DNA of 64,000 bases from Manis javanica (GCF_040802235.1 NC_133158.1:41048001-41112000), one strand, 5' to 3'; shown: positions 46,421-60,027, counted from the stretch's first letter. The notes: a model not told the origin generated them from the sequence alone. Program-made: numbers and translations.

Positions 46421-49400
46421 CAGCTCAAGGCGCACAGCACAAAGCTCCCCCTTCAGGTGCCCGAGGCTGCCATGGAGTTTGCTGTTTGCTCCAGCCCACG
46501 CTTGTGAGGGGCAGGTGGGCCCATGCACCCCCTCAGAACATCCCTTTAGAAAGTTGTGTGATGAGGAAAACAACTTTGTTTTGTTCTGAGCAGCTGCCCA
46601 GGCAGCTGTGATAGCCTCACTCCCAGCCGGGGTCTGGACATGCAGGTTAGGGCTTGAGTTTCGGGTGCCCACCACAGGCTCCCGCTTACTCTTCCAGGAC
46701 ACCTTCTAAAAAGGCCATTTAGAATGAAGCCCACGAACGGTTAGTGACCTCTGCCCCCTGACCTTACAGGCAATGGGTGCTGCTCTTCTGCTTGGCTGTG
46801 ACCCAGGATGGAGCACTGCCTGCCTGCTCACTGCGACCTCCGCTCCGCGCCTGGGATCCTTCCTCTGTGGGGGTGGGCTGAGACTGCACCTCCAGGAAGG
46901 ACAGCCCTGGGTCTCACTTCCCCAGAGCAGGAGCTCAGGGCAAGGGAGCTGTCTGCCCACTTCGTGTGTGGCCTATACCCCTGATTCAGCAGGTCCTGAC
47001 CTGTACAACTCTTAATTCAATACCCAGCTCCTTCTCACCACAGCCAGCAAGGACAAGTCCTCTCTGTCCTTTGAGATGAGGTCTTCACTCAGAGCCGCCC
47101 CTGGCCTGGCAGGGGTGGGCTGACCAAGCGCAGGGAGTCGCTCTCCCAGCCCCGCAGAGCCCAGGGCCTCACGCCGGACACCCCATCTGCCGTCCTAAAG
47201 GCATGGGAAGCCTCTCTCTCTTCTGGTGAACCAAGGTGGCCTGGTCACATGCCCGGCCCTCCACCTGTCCCCCAGCACCTGCCCTCAGAGCCTCCTGCCT
47301 TTGCTTGGGGTCCAGCTCAGGCCACCCTGACTCAGCTGCTGCCTCGGGATTGCTTCTCCTTGACAGTGGCCAGTGTCCCTGCCTCCTCCATCATCACCAT
47401 CATCTTGCTACCTCTAGCAGCCTGCCGGTCCCCCCGCCCCCCAACCAGCCTGGGGACTTGCCTTGTCCAGGAAGCTGTCCCTTTATCCTGTGTCCTCTTC
47501 TGTGTCAGCCTAGTTGGATGTCTCTTTCCTGCTGAGGGGAAGCTGATAACATAGGCCTCCCAGGCATGCTTGCCACCAGCCAGCTCTTGTGGCTTCTCTG
47601 GGCATGCTGGGGGGCATGTGAGGGGGACTGCCAGGTGCTGACCTCACCAGGCACTGGGCGGGCAGGGCCCAGGAACCATCTGTCCACTGAGAACCAACCC
47701 CTCTCCTCCCGCAACCCCAGAGACCCAAGACATTCCCAGAGGTGGCTGCTCTGCTGGCTGTTGGTGTGTCCTGAAGAAGGGGCATCCTTTGACCCTCAGA
47801 TTGGTCTCAGCACCCACTGGGGGGAGGAGGGGGCACAGCCATTTCAGCAGGCTCAAGCAGGGGCAAGCAGGAAGGGTGCTTGCTTCCTCGTGGCTCACCT
47901 GTGCTCCCCAATGGGGGGAGCCTATGGGAAAACTCCCAGGCAGATTCCCCTGAATGATCTGCCCACACAGGACTGGGACAGAGGACAGAATCCCCTCATG
48001 TTAAGGGCACTGGAAGAGGCATTTCAAAAAGACTGAGCAGGAACAGCGTGCAGGATAATAAAAACAAATTTCCCTCACCGGGGACAGAGTGAAACAAAAA
48101 GAAAGTTCAGCTGGGCTCAGTGTGGACCTACACAGGGAAGGGCCCTGCAGCCAAGAGGTGTGCACATGGCTCTCAGCAGCCTCGTCCACCCCCAGCCACT
48201 GGCAGGCCTGAGACCCTTGTGAGCCTCCTGGAAGCTGATCTGCCTGAGGATGGGTGCTTCTTTGTGCACTGTAAACAGGACCAGCAGGTCCACAGCTACA
48301 CCCTGGAGGTGTGCAGGGCTGTCCTGGAGAAAGAGGCCAGCAGGGGCGAGGATGTGTGCTCTGGACTCCACACCCTCTAAACCCTGGGCTGGGTGCCCAC
48401 TGGCAGGCCCGTGCAGCATGCCCTCCACAGGCCTCAGAGGACCGCCTCACCATCTTCTTCAGCTCCAGGTCTGCCACTAGCAAAAAGGCCACTGCAGGCT
48501 GGTCTCTGCCACTACTTTCTGGCTGGAAGCAGTAGAACAAGAGTTTGAGCTGGAGGAATGGCCAACGATTCGTACCTGCTCTACCATCTCTGGCATTGAA
48601 TGAAGGTCGCACCCAGAGACCATAAGCACAGTTACTGTGGTGTCCAGATGGCAAGGTCCCCAGAGCTGGCAGACACCTCCCCATTTTTCATAGGGTGAAG
48701 GGTAAATCTGATGGCCTTGGACTGGGCCAGTTGGTCAAGTTTCTGATAGAGTCTGGGACAGGTGCGACTGACATTATCAGAATTCTTCATGAGGAAGTTG
48801 TGCATTCTAAAGTGGTTTGCAGGGAAACTGTGTTCTGGAAGGCTCTCTAGTCCTGACCAGTGATTGCGAACCCAGGAGAGGCCAGGTGGCTGGCGACCCC
48901 AGGGCAGGCGCACAGTGCCCTCCCAGACAGCCTGGCCAGGTTGTACCCCTGCCCCGCGCCCAGGACTGACAGCTCCATGAGTCCTCATGAGTCTCTGGCC
49001 CTGGCAGAGGTCTGGGCTCCTGTCCCCTCCGTGACAGGTGGCAGATGGAAAGAGACTGCTCTCAAGATGCTCCCCTGGGGGAACCATAGCTCCTGCAGTA
49101 GTTTTGCAAACAGGCTGCATGCACTGCCTCCAGCTGCCGTCCCCTCTGCGCACCTCTGTTTAAGATTATTTAGCCTTTGCTTGTCCCCAAGGACACCCCA
49201 GGACACCTGCGGGCCCTGCGCACATCTCCTGTTTCAGAGTGCTCTGAGATCTCAGCCCCCCTCTGCACCCAGAGGCCTCCCCTCAGGGAGTATGGGGACA
49301 GGGAACAGAGCTGGGATGGTGCTGGGTCTTGCTTCCAGATGGAGCAATCATCCCCGCCATGGACTCACACCCCCTGAGGTAGTGGGGGCCTTACTGGCTC

Positions 49401-49844
49401 CCCAAGTGCAGTCTCAGCTGGTTGGCTCCTCTCCACACAGCTGGGGAACCCAGCCCTGCCCCCCATCACACCACCCGCACATTCATTTTGCCCCTTCTGC
49501 AATATGCTTTTTGGCATGTCTCTCCTGTGGGCGGGATGCTCTCTCCGCTACAGGGTGGAGCTGGTGCACGGAACAAGTGACATCACCCTCTTCCTCTGAG
49601 ACATCACAGGACAATTTGACTTCTTCACTGAGGTTTAAGTCTTCAGGGAGCACCGTCTTCAAGAAGAGCCTTCCTTCCTTCCTTTCCATACATTCCACAG
49701 CTGCCCTGGACAGTCCAGGGTTCAGGAGTTACTCCAGGAGGAGTAACAAAAATAAGGACGATTTCCAAAGTGTAAGTTTGTGACTTCATCCCATTTCCTA
49801 ACAGGGCTCAAATATGACAATCCCAAGGTTTCCCATTACTGTTT
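46421..49844. other. GC-rich intergenic sequence downstream of AGPAT3, no gene recognised
   Basis: Long chance frames occur, including one of 307 codons (48860-49783 plus) that starts at GTG rather than ATG. None has recognisable domains or splice support. Confidence 0.45.
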
Positions 49845-50038
49845 GGGGTGCATGTGAACACCTATGTGTGCATGTATGCATGTGTACCCATGCATTTGTA
49901 TGCATGTGCTGGTACACGTGTGCCTGTTCAGGAGTATGTACACATGTATAGGCATGTGTGTATGCATGTGCACCTGTGCTGGTGTGTGTGTGTGACTGTG
50001 TACACACATGCATGCACATGTACTCATATATACTTCTC
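49845..50038. repeat. TG/CA-rich alternating purine-pyrimidine tract
   Basis: Degenerate (TG)n/(TGCATG)n sequence, for example 'gtgtgcatgtatgcatg' and 'gtgtgtgtgtgtgactg'. Such tracts can adopt Z-DNA and are usually polymorphic. Confidence 0.85.
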
Positions 50039-50397
50039 ACAGCATCAGGTGCTGTTACATTCTGAGTGGCTGTTACATTCTGAGTCTCCCCAGCAGAGTG
50101 GGATGTGGGCCAGCAGAAGCGGGCGGGCCTCGTGATCAAGCTCAGCCCTGTTCCTGGGTGTTCCAAATGCCTATGAAACCCAGGGTGGGTCAGTCCGAGG
50201 GGGCCTTCCACAGCCCCGGTCTCTGCCCACGGAGACTTGTGTTCGAACACACCAGGGGCTGAAGTGCAGCAAAGCTGAGGGCACAGGGAACAAGGGTCGG
50301 ACCCACTCCAAACCACCACGTGCCCCCAGGCCCATTGGGTTGGGTTCGTCTCCTGAGAAGAGCATCCCACCACCCTAAATTCTAAACCTACCTGTAC

Positions 50398-50466
50398 TGT
50401 GTGCACGTGCCAGTATATGGTGCATATGTGTGTAGGCACATGCATGCACACACATGTACACATATG
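50398..50466. repeat. Second TG/CA-rich tract
   Basis: Similar alternating sequence ('gtgcatatgtgtgtagg', 'catgcatgcacacacatg') about 360 bp from the first tract, separated by GC-rich unique sequence. Confidence 0.8.
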
Positions 50467-50667
50467 CTCTGAATTCAGGATAGATTAACAAAAAGTAAAA
50501 CACGGCTAGATGTGGGGCTTTAAAGACAGCCCATCTGAGCCTGGGCTTTCCAGTCCTCGGGTGGCCGGGGCAGAGCATGGACTGGGGCTTCCCTGCTGTC
50601 ACCGCCGTGGCAGCCACGCAGCCCCAGCAGCAGAGCACATGGGCTGCTCCGGAAGCACCCATGACAC

Positions 50668-53600
50668 CAAGCTTCTTTTTGTCCAATTTATTTTCATGAG
50701 ACAGACAAATGAGAACCTGGATCAGCTCTGGGTTCTATCAAGAGTTCTTTTCTTTACAAAGAAGAAAAATCCTTTGGTTTTCTCCACAGAATGAATTTGT
50801 TTTTACAAAAAATAGCTTTTGATATATACATGTCTACTTCGGAAAAACCTCGCTCATTGCTTTAAAGACTGATTTTTAGGCAAAGGGCCAGGTAGCACAC
50901 TTCATGCACCGATGGATTTACTCCCTTGCTTCTGCCTGATGACGGCTCTCCTCGATTTTCCCTCCCCAGAACAACTTATGTGAAATGGAGAGTCTTGAAA
51001 AGTGGATCAGCAAGACAGCCTCAAAGACCCATGGGGATGGTCTGTGCAGGTGGGTGGCCCCGGGACATTAAGTGCCTGGAAGACCTCTGCTTCCCGTGGA
51101 AGAATGTGCCGACTGGAAACAAAGGAACAAAATGAGGCAGACTGGTCACTTTCTCCCTTATTGTGCATATTTTATCCCTCTCTTTCACAGCAGCAATTTT
51201 AATAAATGTGTATGACGCTCGCAGCATTTTATCTACAAAGTTCTGCCGCTGAGGCAGGCTCGCACAAGCCATGTACAAAGTGATCTCCGCAGAGCATGGC
51301 AAACACAGCCAGCTTTTTGGGACACAGCTGTTAAAGTCTAAGTTAGCTACTATCCCCCTTCCCACCCAAGGCTCATATAGACGGAAAATACCACTATCTT
51401 CAACTACATAAAGCTTGAGTAGCAAAATTTGTAAAAACAAAGCATACAAAAGAAAACATCCATATAATACATTTGTACCCTGTATACAATGTATCACGCT
51501 CTGAAACTGGCCAGATATGGCAGATTATGAAGCATAGAAAAAGAACCCCAATGTCTGTCACACCCACTTGAGTCAATGGTTTATGAGGTTTTCCAAAGAG
51601 ATTTTCATTTACAGTTACAGCACCTGCTGGCCACCTCTGTGATTAAGAAGCCAGTTGTACTTCTTGGCATTTAGGCAAGTAACATTTGATTGTCACAATG
51701 TATAGTTCTGAGACAATAAATACAAGTAGATCAGATGCATTTCTTCATTGTATCAAGTAACTCCAGTTTAATTTAATACAGTTCAGTGCATTTCAGTATC
51801 TCATTCAGAGTTTGACTTCTGTCCAAATACTTGTGCAACGAAAAGTTAAGAAACTGAAGTTTAGTGAAGAAAAGAAAAAAGATTCCAGATGAACTTGTCA
51901 TTACAAAGCTTAAAATTTTAAAGCAATTCAGTTGTTTTTAAAAAGAAAATGTGGAGGCCACCAGGGCTGACTGGCGTCAATGTCTCTGGGAAGTTCTTAC
52001 TATTCCCTAGAAGTAGTTCTCCTCCTTTGCTTTCCTGAGCACTTTTTGAGAATGCTGCCATTTTCAGTGAGCTAAAACTTAGTTCATGTGTGTCCAGCCC
52101 TCAGTCAAGTGGAACGCAGGTTACATCTTCTATCCAAACCCCATGCATTTTTGCACCCTGGCCCTGACATGCAAGAATGTGGGACTCTGATGTGCGCAAG
52201 CACCCGGGCAGTCCCACACAGGATCTGGGGCGCAGCAGCTGGCCCCGCCACCAGGCGCTTTGGGAGCTCACTCAGTAGAGAAAGGAGCAAGCACGAGGGC
52301 CAGGGACGTGCAGTGTCCACAGAGAAGGCAGGCGGGCATGTCAGGCCCACCGTTTCAGCACTGAGCCTGGTTACACTGCAGAGGTCAGAAGCCACATCAC
52401 ACCATTGAACACCGAGTGTTGCATGCTGGGAAAGCATGCAGCTATTGGTGAGGAGTTTGCAGCATGAAAATCAGCCTGGCTGAAAGATTCTATTTGGTTT
52501 GTCCTAGAGGTGTCTCGGGCAGAGACAAAGCGACATGCAGTTACTTACTCTTTAACACAAATCTGACATCGGCAGTGACATGGGTGTGGGTCGCCTAGAG
52601 ACAGCTCTGAATTGCACGTGACTGCACAGGTCACTTTTTTTTCAGATCAATTTCAATGCTCAGTAACTGAACTAGTTAAGTCAGGGGGGACTCTCATGCC
52701 ATGGTACACTGAGGAGGGCTGACAGGGACAGACAAGAGAAAGATTCAAAAGTGATCAGAGGGTATACCTGCATTGATTTTTATAAGTAGGTGCTTGTTAT
52801 TTAGTCGTTTGTATATTCGGAGCTTCTTTCTCCAACCAAACTCTGCATCTTGAGGACATCGGGACGGCAGAGCGGGTCTCAAACAGGGCCATGCATCTAG
52901 GATGCCATCCCCAAGCACTGGATAACCAGTGTTACTTCTTGTGGTTAACTGAAAACTATGACATGCTTTCCTTCTGACCAGCTAGGCCTTTCCCCAGCGT
53001 CTGTCTGCTCACTTGCATGCAGTGGGGACAGTCACCGCTTACAATGCTATCAGGAAGTCCCCAGGTGCTGGTAGCAGCCATAGAGTCACTATGAAAAGCC
53101 ACAGGAACTCTCCCTGGAGTTCAGCAGCCCCTGGGTCTCCCTGGAGGGGCCAGGATTGGACCCTCTCCCAGCTGGACACACAGGGAGGGCCCACAGCCCA
53201 GACCCCACTCATTAGGCAGGCCAGGCTACATGCCAGAAGACCAGAGACAGCGCCCAGCCCAAGGGCTGAGTCAGGTCAGCCAGTGGCCAGGCTGGCCGCT
53301 CCTCCTGCAGGAAGCGTACAGAAGGGTGGTCTCCCTGTGTGCCCTCGGGGTCAGGGCTGGCTCTGGAGGTGTACTGTGAGCAATGGGGCAGGCCCAGCAA
53401 AGTGGGCCAACCAACACCCCCCTAGCTCCAGGACCAGCGTGGGGCATCAGCTACAGGCCTGGAGCACGTGCCCACAGCAGTGATCAGCACAGAGAGTCCC
53501 AATGTCCAGTTTGAGTTTGGGCATGTCAGCAACAGACGAAGCTCAGTTGTAGGGTATAAAGAGAAAAAGAAAAGCACTACTTTACTTTTATTATTTCAAC

Positions 53601-55818
53601 TTAAAAATTAAAGGAGTTCCCCTCCCCTTTTCCTTCTGAAATGATGAAAAGCAAAATGTACCCCCTCCAAAAAAAAACCAAACATTCATGGTGCAGTTTT
53701 TATTGCTCTCAAAGGTCTTGGTATTCAAATGCACAAGCTAATCTATATTAAATCAGAAGGAAATCACTGAGATCTAAAACCTCCTAGTGGTCTCAGTCTC
53801 CATTTTAGAAGTGTTCACAGTTCATTCATTCATTCAGTGTCAAGTTTACTGATTATATATCAATTTCAAGAGGAGGGAACTTATCTGGGAAACAAGAAGT
53901 ATTAATTATAGGGTGAAAGATTTAAATTTGTATTTTCCAGGCAATGTATCTGCTCAGTAGTAACCTTTAGCTTTTCTTCTAAGGTTTTTTTTTTAGGTAT
54001 CAGTGAATTAGCAAACACAGATAAAGACAGATGAGCAGCTTATTATATGAAGAAAAATAAAACCTACAGTGGTTGCTCACCACAGTGTAAGTGGCTGTGC
54101 TCACGGTTTGCCCCCAAGGTGGTGAAGGGCAGGAGGTGAGATGTGCTTTAAGACAGAGGGAAGCACACTCTAAACAAAAGCATCTTAAAGCTGATTTGTT
54201 GTTTTAATCATGCTCGTTCCCTACGGCTCCTGAGCCCTGAGCATAAACCTGTGGTTTTATGCTTCTGTTTCTGCACCACTACAGTTCCCAGAGTGTAATA
54301 GTGTTGTCACTGTAGAGAATAAATACACGCTGGCTCAATAACTCTTCCCAAAATACATACTTAGGGTCAATGGGTACTTTTCCAATTTAGTTTATAATTT
54401 TTTCCATGCTTCTTTCCTCCATTTTTTTTCCCCTAGAAAACTCAACCTGCCTCTATTTAGAATGCTGGTTACAGTTTGTCAGAGATAACACCCGTTATTT
54501 TTCTTTCCTTTGCTAAAAAAGATGAGGAGTGTGACTTTTAAAAAGCAAGTGGAAATTTAAGAAGAGCATCCCCTGCAGATGCACTACAGCGGATGGACTG
54601 GCCGAGCCTTGGGTGCGGGGGTCTGACTCGGGGAGGCCAGATCCTGCCCTCTAGTCAGCCCCAGCAGCTCCCAGCCCGCCAAGCTCAGGCTGCCGGGACA
54701 CAGGACGGGGCTGAGGAAGAGCTAGCACCTGCTGGGCCGAGGCTGTGGCCTGGCCAGGCCAGGTGATGCCTGCCCCCAAAGACCAGCACCTGCTGGGGAA
54801 GGGAGGGTGGGGAGGTGGAAAGTCTCACGCCTCTTGTTTTCACTAGGAAGTTGAAAGCCACCACTAGACTGACTGGGAAAATAAAATCTCTAAAAGCCAA
54901 TGAGCTCCTTGTTAGGTCTCCAACCACCTTTAGAAGACAGAGGTGTGGTGGTGACACAGCTTTTTAAAAAGCATCTGACAGTCCTGTGGACTGCAGGACA
55001 GAGGTCTCCCTCAGGCACACTCAGCTTCATGAGTAAAAGGGCAAAAGGGACAGGGGAGCCCCGGGAACTGGAGGACTCCATATTTCACCAGGTTCTTGGG
55101 CTCCATCCACTTTAAAAACAGACTTAAGGTATTTACACACACAGTTGGGTAGGTAACAGCCAGCGATGCTGTGGAAACTGAAATGGGGAGGTGGCCTGCA
55201 GCCAGCCCGTGCAGGCTCCAAGCCCATCTGATGCACCCAGTGTGTGCTTATCACCAGAACTTTCTCCACGGCCCCACTCCACTGTCTGAAAGCGAAATGC
55301 GGTGCCGAGCAGAGCTGGACAAGCGGGTGCTTTGCAGGATGGCGACCATGTCACATCTGCTCCCAGGAGGACAGGGCAAGAGTTGGGAAGAGTTTGCTGG
55401 GGTATAGGGGAAGAGGTGGGGGGCCAGGGTAAGTTCTAGAAATAGTTGATAACAAACAAAAACAGGGTCTAAGTTCAAGAAGAGAAAGCAACCGAAGGCT
55501 CCCTCCGGCAGGCAGCGTCCTTGAGAGACTGCATGGGGTTGAAACCCGTTATCCCAGGAGTGACCCCCCAGTACGTCTGCCTGGAGCCCCGTGCTCCCTG
55601 AGGACACACGGGCCCTGAGCAGGTGCAAGGCCAGCACCCTCATCTGCAGGCCTTCTGACTGTTCGCTCTTGGCTCAAGTTTTATTGGTCAATATTAGTCA
55701 CCAGTTAATAAGAAAAATAGTTTCTAAGTGTCTTTTTTCCTGCTCTGTGCGTTGTTCTGTTTTAATTGAGTTAATTGGAACCACTGTCAGGTCATGTGTG
55801 TTCACTCACAGCCATTAA
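50668..55818 (-). other. AGPAT3: AGPAT3 3' UTR (inferred extent about 5.15 kb)
   Basis: The stretch from the stop codon to the distal AATAAA at 50692-50687 has no splice-like exon and no young transposon. Its AT-rich blocks (about 50680-54500) look UTR-like. Alternative AATAAA signals on the minus strand occur at 55685-55680 (135 nt after the stop), 53703-53698 and 53592-53587, so shorter isoforms are possible. A Pumilio-type site TGTATATA is at 50830-50823. The extent is inferred and not shown by transcript data. Confidence 0.55.
50687..50692 (-). terminator. AGPAT3: Polyadenylation signal AATAAA, probable end of AGPAT3
   Basis: AATAAA on the minus strand, followed on that strand by a GT-rich stretch ('ttggtgtcatgggtgc' at about 50650-50666), the usual downstream element. 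Cleavage would fall near 50668. It is the most distal good signal before the sequence changes to GC-rich intergenic text. Confidence 0.6.
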
Positions 55819-55907
55819 TTATTCCTTTTTCTTAAATTCTTGGTTTCCATAGCTGGAGCCTTTTTCTATCTCAGTGACTCCTATCAGTCGGCGAACTCCA
55901 AAGGAAG
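55819..55907 (-). CDS. AGPAT3: AGPAT3 last coding exon
   Basis: The acceptor TTTTCAAG precedes 55907. Two bases complete the Ala codon split with the previous exon, then 28 codons (SFGVRRLIGVTEIEKGSSYG, then NQEFKKKE) reach TAA at 55821-55819. This is the conserved C-terminus of AGPAT3, ending in a lysine-rich KKKE tail facing the cytosol. Reading phase matches the upstream exon exactly. The 3' UTR follows without interruption. Confidence 0.95.
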
Positions 55908-56593
55908 CTTGAAAACAGGAAAAAGGCGAGGTTACCGTGTGGCTTTGTGTCAAGCTGCAGAAACCATTCTGGGAGGGCCCCAACCTCTGGCCTCTGGCTC
56001 CCCATGGGGGTGGCAGGCAGCCCTCTCTCCATCCTCCCAATGCCCCACACACCCGGTCAGCCTGGACCGGGGGCAGATGGCCTCTGCTCCTCCAGTGAGC
56101 AGGGCCGGTGGGCCTGTTAGGGGCTGCAGACCTGAGGCAGTGGGGAGGGGCTGCAAGTCCCCTCCAGGTACCAGGGACAGACTAGGTGCCCGTTATCCAT
56201 CAAGGTACTTGGGGCGTCCTTCAAGGCACCCGGCACTGGGCTCAGGACTGCAAACTGATGGAAATGTGCCTGGAGACCTTCAGGCCATCACGCTGACCCA
56301 AGGCCCTCAGAGCCGTGGTGTGGACGGAGCAGCTCAGCGCCCGCCCATAGGCTTGGGGCACAGCCAGGCCTCAGCATAGGGTGCCCCAGGGGCAGAGATC
56401 TGGCCAGCCTTGTGGAGATGGCTGACACCTGGCTGTGGCCTCCAGAGCCTGCGACTTCATGGCCAAGGCCCGCTCTCTGAGGCTAGCAAGGCTCTGGTGG
56501 GACCCTGGCCCCCCCATGGCCCACCACCTTGTGGCCCCAGGGCACCCATGAGGTCTCCAGGCAAGCACGCCATGGCTGGTTCACGTTTTTTAC
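55908..56593 (-). other. AGPAT3: AGPAT3 intron between last two coding exons
   Basis: Begins GT (56593-56592) and ends AG (55909-55908), phase 1. GC-rich with no feature recognised inside. Confidence 0.9.
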
Positions 56594-56792
56594 CTGCCCC
56601 AACAAACCCCAGGAACGTCAGGATCAGGAGGGGGGATCCGCTTGCGAAGACACCCAAGACAAAGCTGACGAGAGGAGACAGGAGAACCGTGGCCCAGGAG
56701 AGGAAGTTCAAGAGTGTCCACGGCCTCCTGGTGGGTTTGAACTCTTCCCCTGGAAACACGCCCTTCTGGTTGTACATCTCCTGCAGCGCATC
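56594..56792 (-). CDS. AGPAT3: AGPAT3 coding exon with C-terminal membrane segments
   Basis: The acceptor CTTTCAG ends at 56793; the exon is 66 codons plus one base, in phase 0. It starts DALQEMYNQKGVFPGEEFKP and continues into strongly hydrophobic stretches (LLNFLSWATVLLSPLVSFVL and LLILTFLGFVGA), which correspond to the C-terminal transmembrane helices of AGPAT3. The donor is GCAG|GTAAAA. AGPAT3 transfers an acyl chain to lysophosphatidic acid and other lysophospholipids in ER and Golgi membranes. These helices anchor the C-terminus. Confidence 0.95.
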
Positions 56793-59700
56793 CTGAAAGA
56801 GTCAATGGGAAAGTGGGTTCTTTATATGCTACTCTTTCAACAATAAGTATTGACAATGAAAAATGATTTAACCCATAAAAGTTTTGCACAAATAAAGTGG
56901 ACAAATCACATATGCTGCAGGCAGAAGCTGGCAGCACCTTTGCGGAAAATCTTGGCAACTCGCGTCAAAAGCTTGAAAAAATACAAGCCCTCCGACCCAG
57001 CAAGTTCCCCAGGAAAACAATTCAGGCACACTTGGCACATGATGAGCCCCTCAGCCCTCACACCCGGCAGTGGGACAGGCCCCTGGGCATCTCTGAAGGG
57101 TGGGGACAGGGCGGCAGCCTGGGTGCAAGTCCTGGCAATGCCTGGCCAGTCTCAGTGCCCACAAAAAGTGGCTTAACTCCTTCCCCCTCGGTTCCCTGGA
57201 GGCTGGTAGCAGGGGGAGGGAAAAGCAGGTGCACACCTGGTGGGGGGGGTGACAGGTCAGAGCACTTTCAATCGGGGGACGGGGAGCTCTTAGACCTTCC
57301 TGTGTCGGCTGCGGGGAAGCTGCCACCCTAATACGATAGGGCTCTCTGTGGCCACCGCACACCATGCTGACAAAAGACCCATGAAGGGTTACATTTTTTG
57401 AAAGAAGTACCATAGAATTCCATTTAAAGAAAAAAAGTGACTGTGTGTATTTGGTAAAGGACCAAGTTTAGCAAGATGCACACCAACACAATCTTAATTG
57501 CCTGGGCGAGCGGAATGTCAGCTGTTTATTTTTTCTGTTATTTTCTGCATTTAACTTTCCACAGTTGCATTCTATATACAACCTGTGGCCGGCCCCACTG
57601 TCTCTGGCGCCACATGGTCAGGGCACCTTGACCTCGATGCCATGGGGACACCTCAGGGTGACACCCTGGAAGGCCCTTCCCTGAGCAGCCCCTAACATCC
57701 CTGCCCTTCTAAAGCCCCTTGACCTTTCTCTGCCCTGAGCCCCTGTCCCAGGGCCGCCGTGTGCAGGGGAGGCAGGGCCGAGGTGACGTGGCAGAATGGG
57801 GAGGTGGGCCTCATTCCCTTTCTAAGAATGCACTGTGGTCACAGGTCTGTACAAGGTTTGACCCTTGAGTGTGGGCACACACTCATGACCCTCACGTACG
57901 TGCTTACCCTCCACCCATCCTGCTCTTGACCCTGCAGGCAGCAGTGGGGACGCCATCCTTCCCTGACTTGTCAGCAATTCCACACACAACCAAGCGAGCT
58001 GCCCACTCCACCTCCCTTCCACATCCTGGGGCCTCGCTGACACTCCTGCCAGTGGAGCCCCCAGACCAGTGGCCCCTTGCAGCACCACCACCCTCATTCC
58101 CCACCCAGGCATGCCTTTGCTGCCCCTGGGCTTCTCCTGGAGCCCCGGACCCTCTGCAGGACATGGGGCCACCAGCCAGGCTGCCTGCAGCCACTTCCTC
58201 GGCTCCAAGGGCTGGAGTCTTGTCTGTCCCCATGTGATGGTGGCACCTGCACCTGAGGTAGGCTAAGGCCATCTCACGCTGTCCTGAGCATGGACCTGCC
58301 ACCCGAATGCTGCAGTCAGTGGGCTGTGTGCATGGGCCTCAGCATCATCCAGGTGCCAACTCACCCCTTTCCCAATAAGGATGCCTGTTTTAATTGCAGT
58401 GCAACATCCATGCAAACGCATGCTGTGTGTACCTGCATCACACTGCAGGAGGAAACACCTCCCCCTCACGTGGGTTCCCGGGGGTTATTCCATGCCACCT
58501 GTCTCCGGACAGAGCACTGACTGGGACTGACCTGCAGTCGTCTCTCTACCAGAGGTAATCTGTCTCCTGACTACCTCACCCGACCACCTCTTGTTTTCTC
58601 TTTCAAACCTCCGTTAAACATAATGATTCTGGAATTTTAGATATGCTATCCTGACCACTTCAAGTCCCTTTGTCTCCCCTTCCCCTGGAGTAGGACCCAG
58701 AGCACGTGCTATATGGTGATGGTGTTTGAGCTGCCAGGAGGCAAGAACACCAGAAGTGGGCCCTTGGTCTCATTTCCCTTACCAACCTGTCTGCTGGAAG
58801 CCAGCTGTCCCTCCACACAGAGAGCATGGTGGAGAGGTGAGGGCAAGTGATTTTACCCGACAGCTAGTTTCTGGACTTTGATTTTTGTTTTTCCCGTCTG
58901 CCTCGCCTGTGTGGACCTTGGTTAGGGCTCTCCTCCAGCAGAATTTTACCTGTGGAACCCTGGGCGGCCTTGGGTTGGAGTCATGCTCTCTCGGTTTTGC
59001 ACATGCTTCTCTCAGGATATCTGGAATGACCCACTTAGAACCCCTTTTAATGTTGGTACATTGGCTTTGTTCTTCTGGCCTGTTATACTAACTATGTTGT
59101 TAGTATAAATGCAGACCCCACACCTATTTGAGGACAGACCTGGGATTATGATTACCAGGGAGAACTTTTTGAGACCAAGAGGAGAAAGGTAAGCTTCAGA
59201 GTCATTTCCCTGTGCAGGCAGGTACACTTTTTCAGTTTCATGTCTGAGGGTCAAACTCTTAGAGGGACCCAGCTTCATGTAGTTCTCAGTTCTAACTTTT
59301 CTAACTTCCTGCCCTGAATTAGATCAAACCCTTATCTTCTGTTGCCAATAGGCATTAAAACTCAAGGCACTGGGTGGAGTGCGCCAGCAAGTGTGCCGGC
59401 AGAGTGCGGTGGCTCCAGCTTACGGGTTCACACTGATTCCAGCTCCAGCTCCTTTTTCTATCCTTAGAGATTTCCCTTTCTTCTTAAGAGCTCCTCAATG
59501 CATTTAAAATACAATTTGTTATATGCTGGAAAGGTTTTCCAATTATTAAAGCCTCCCACAATGCTAAAAATGGAAATCTAGTATCCTGTGTATTTGTATA
59601 AATTAAACAAACTGAAAGTAAGAGTCAGGAGTGAACATGGTATGGGGAATGGAGAGGGGCTGGGTGTGGTGGTCAAAAAAGTATTTTCATGTATTTACAT

Positions 59701-60027
59701 TGTGTTTCTTTATATAAATTATATATACACATAGACACACTACATATCTATAAATTCTTTAACATGAAAAAATAAAATACTTGATAAAATGCTATTAGCC
59801 ATGGTTACATAAACATTATGTTATCCTTTATACTTTTCTCTAGTTCGTTGATTTCTCAAAAGTTAAGAAAAAAGAAAAGAAGGATCAGAAAGAAGTCTGG
59901 AGAACAGCAGAGCACTCCTGTCTCCAGAGGAAGTCCATGTGCCACCTGCCCACCCTATCAGCGGCCCCTGGAAACCTCCAGGTGAAAGGCCCCTCTCCCC
60001 CAACCCAGGGAAAGCTGAGCCCTTTAC
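56793..60027 (-). other. AGPAT3: AGPAT3 intron, about 3.2 kb
   Basis: Begins GT at 60027-60026 and ends AG at 56794-56793, phase 0. GC-rich in its middle with chance open frames (for example 57822-58302), and AT-rich near 59500-59850. No gene or clear young repeat was recognised inside. Confidence 0.9.

Noticed and set aside
48860..49783. 307-codon plus-strand frame
   Set aside because: It starts at GTG rather than ATG, has low-complexity P/S/A-rich content with no known domain, and lies in GC-rich intergenic sequence where several frames overlap.
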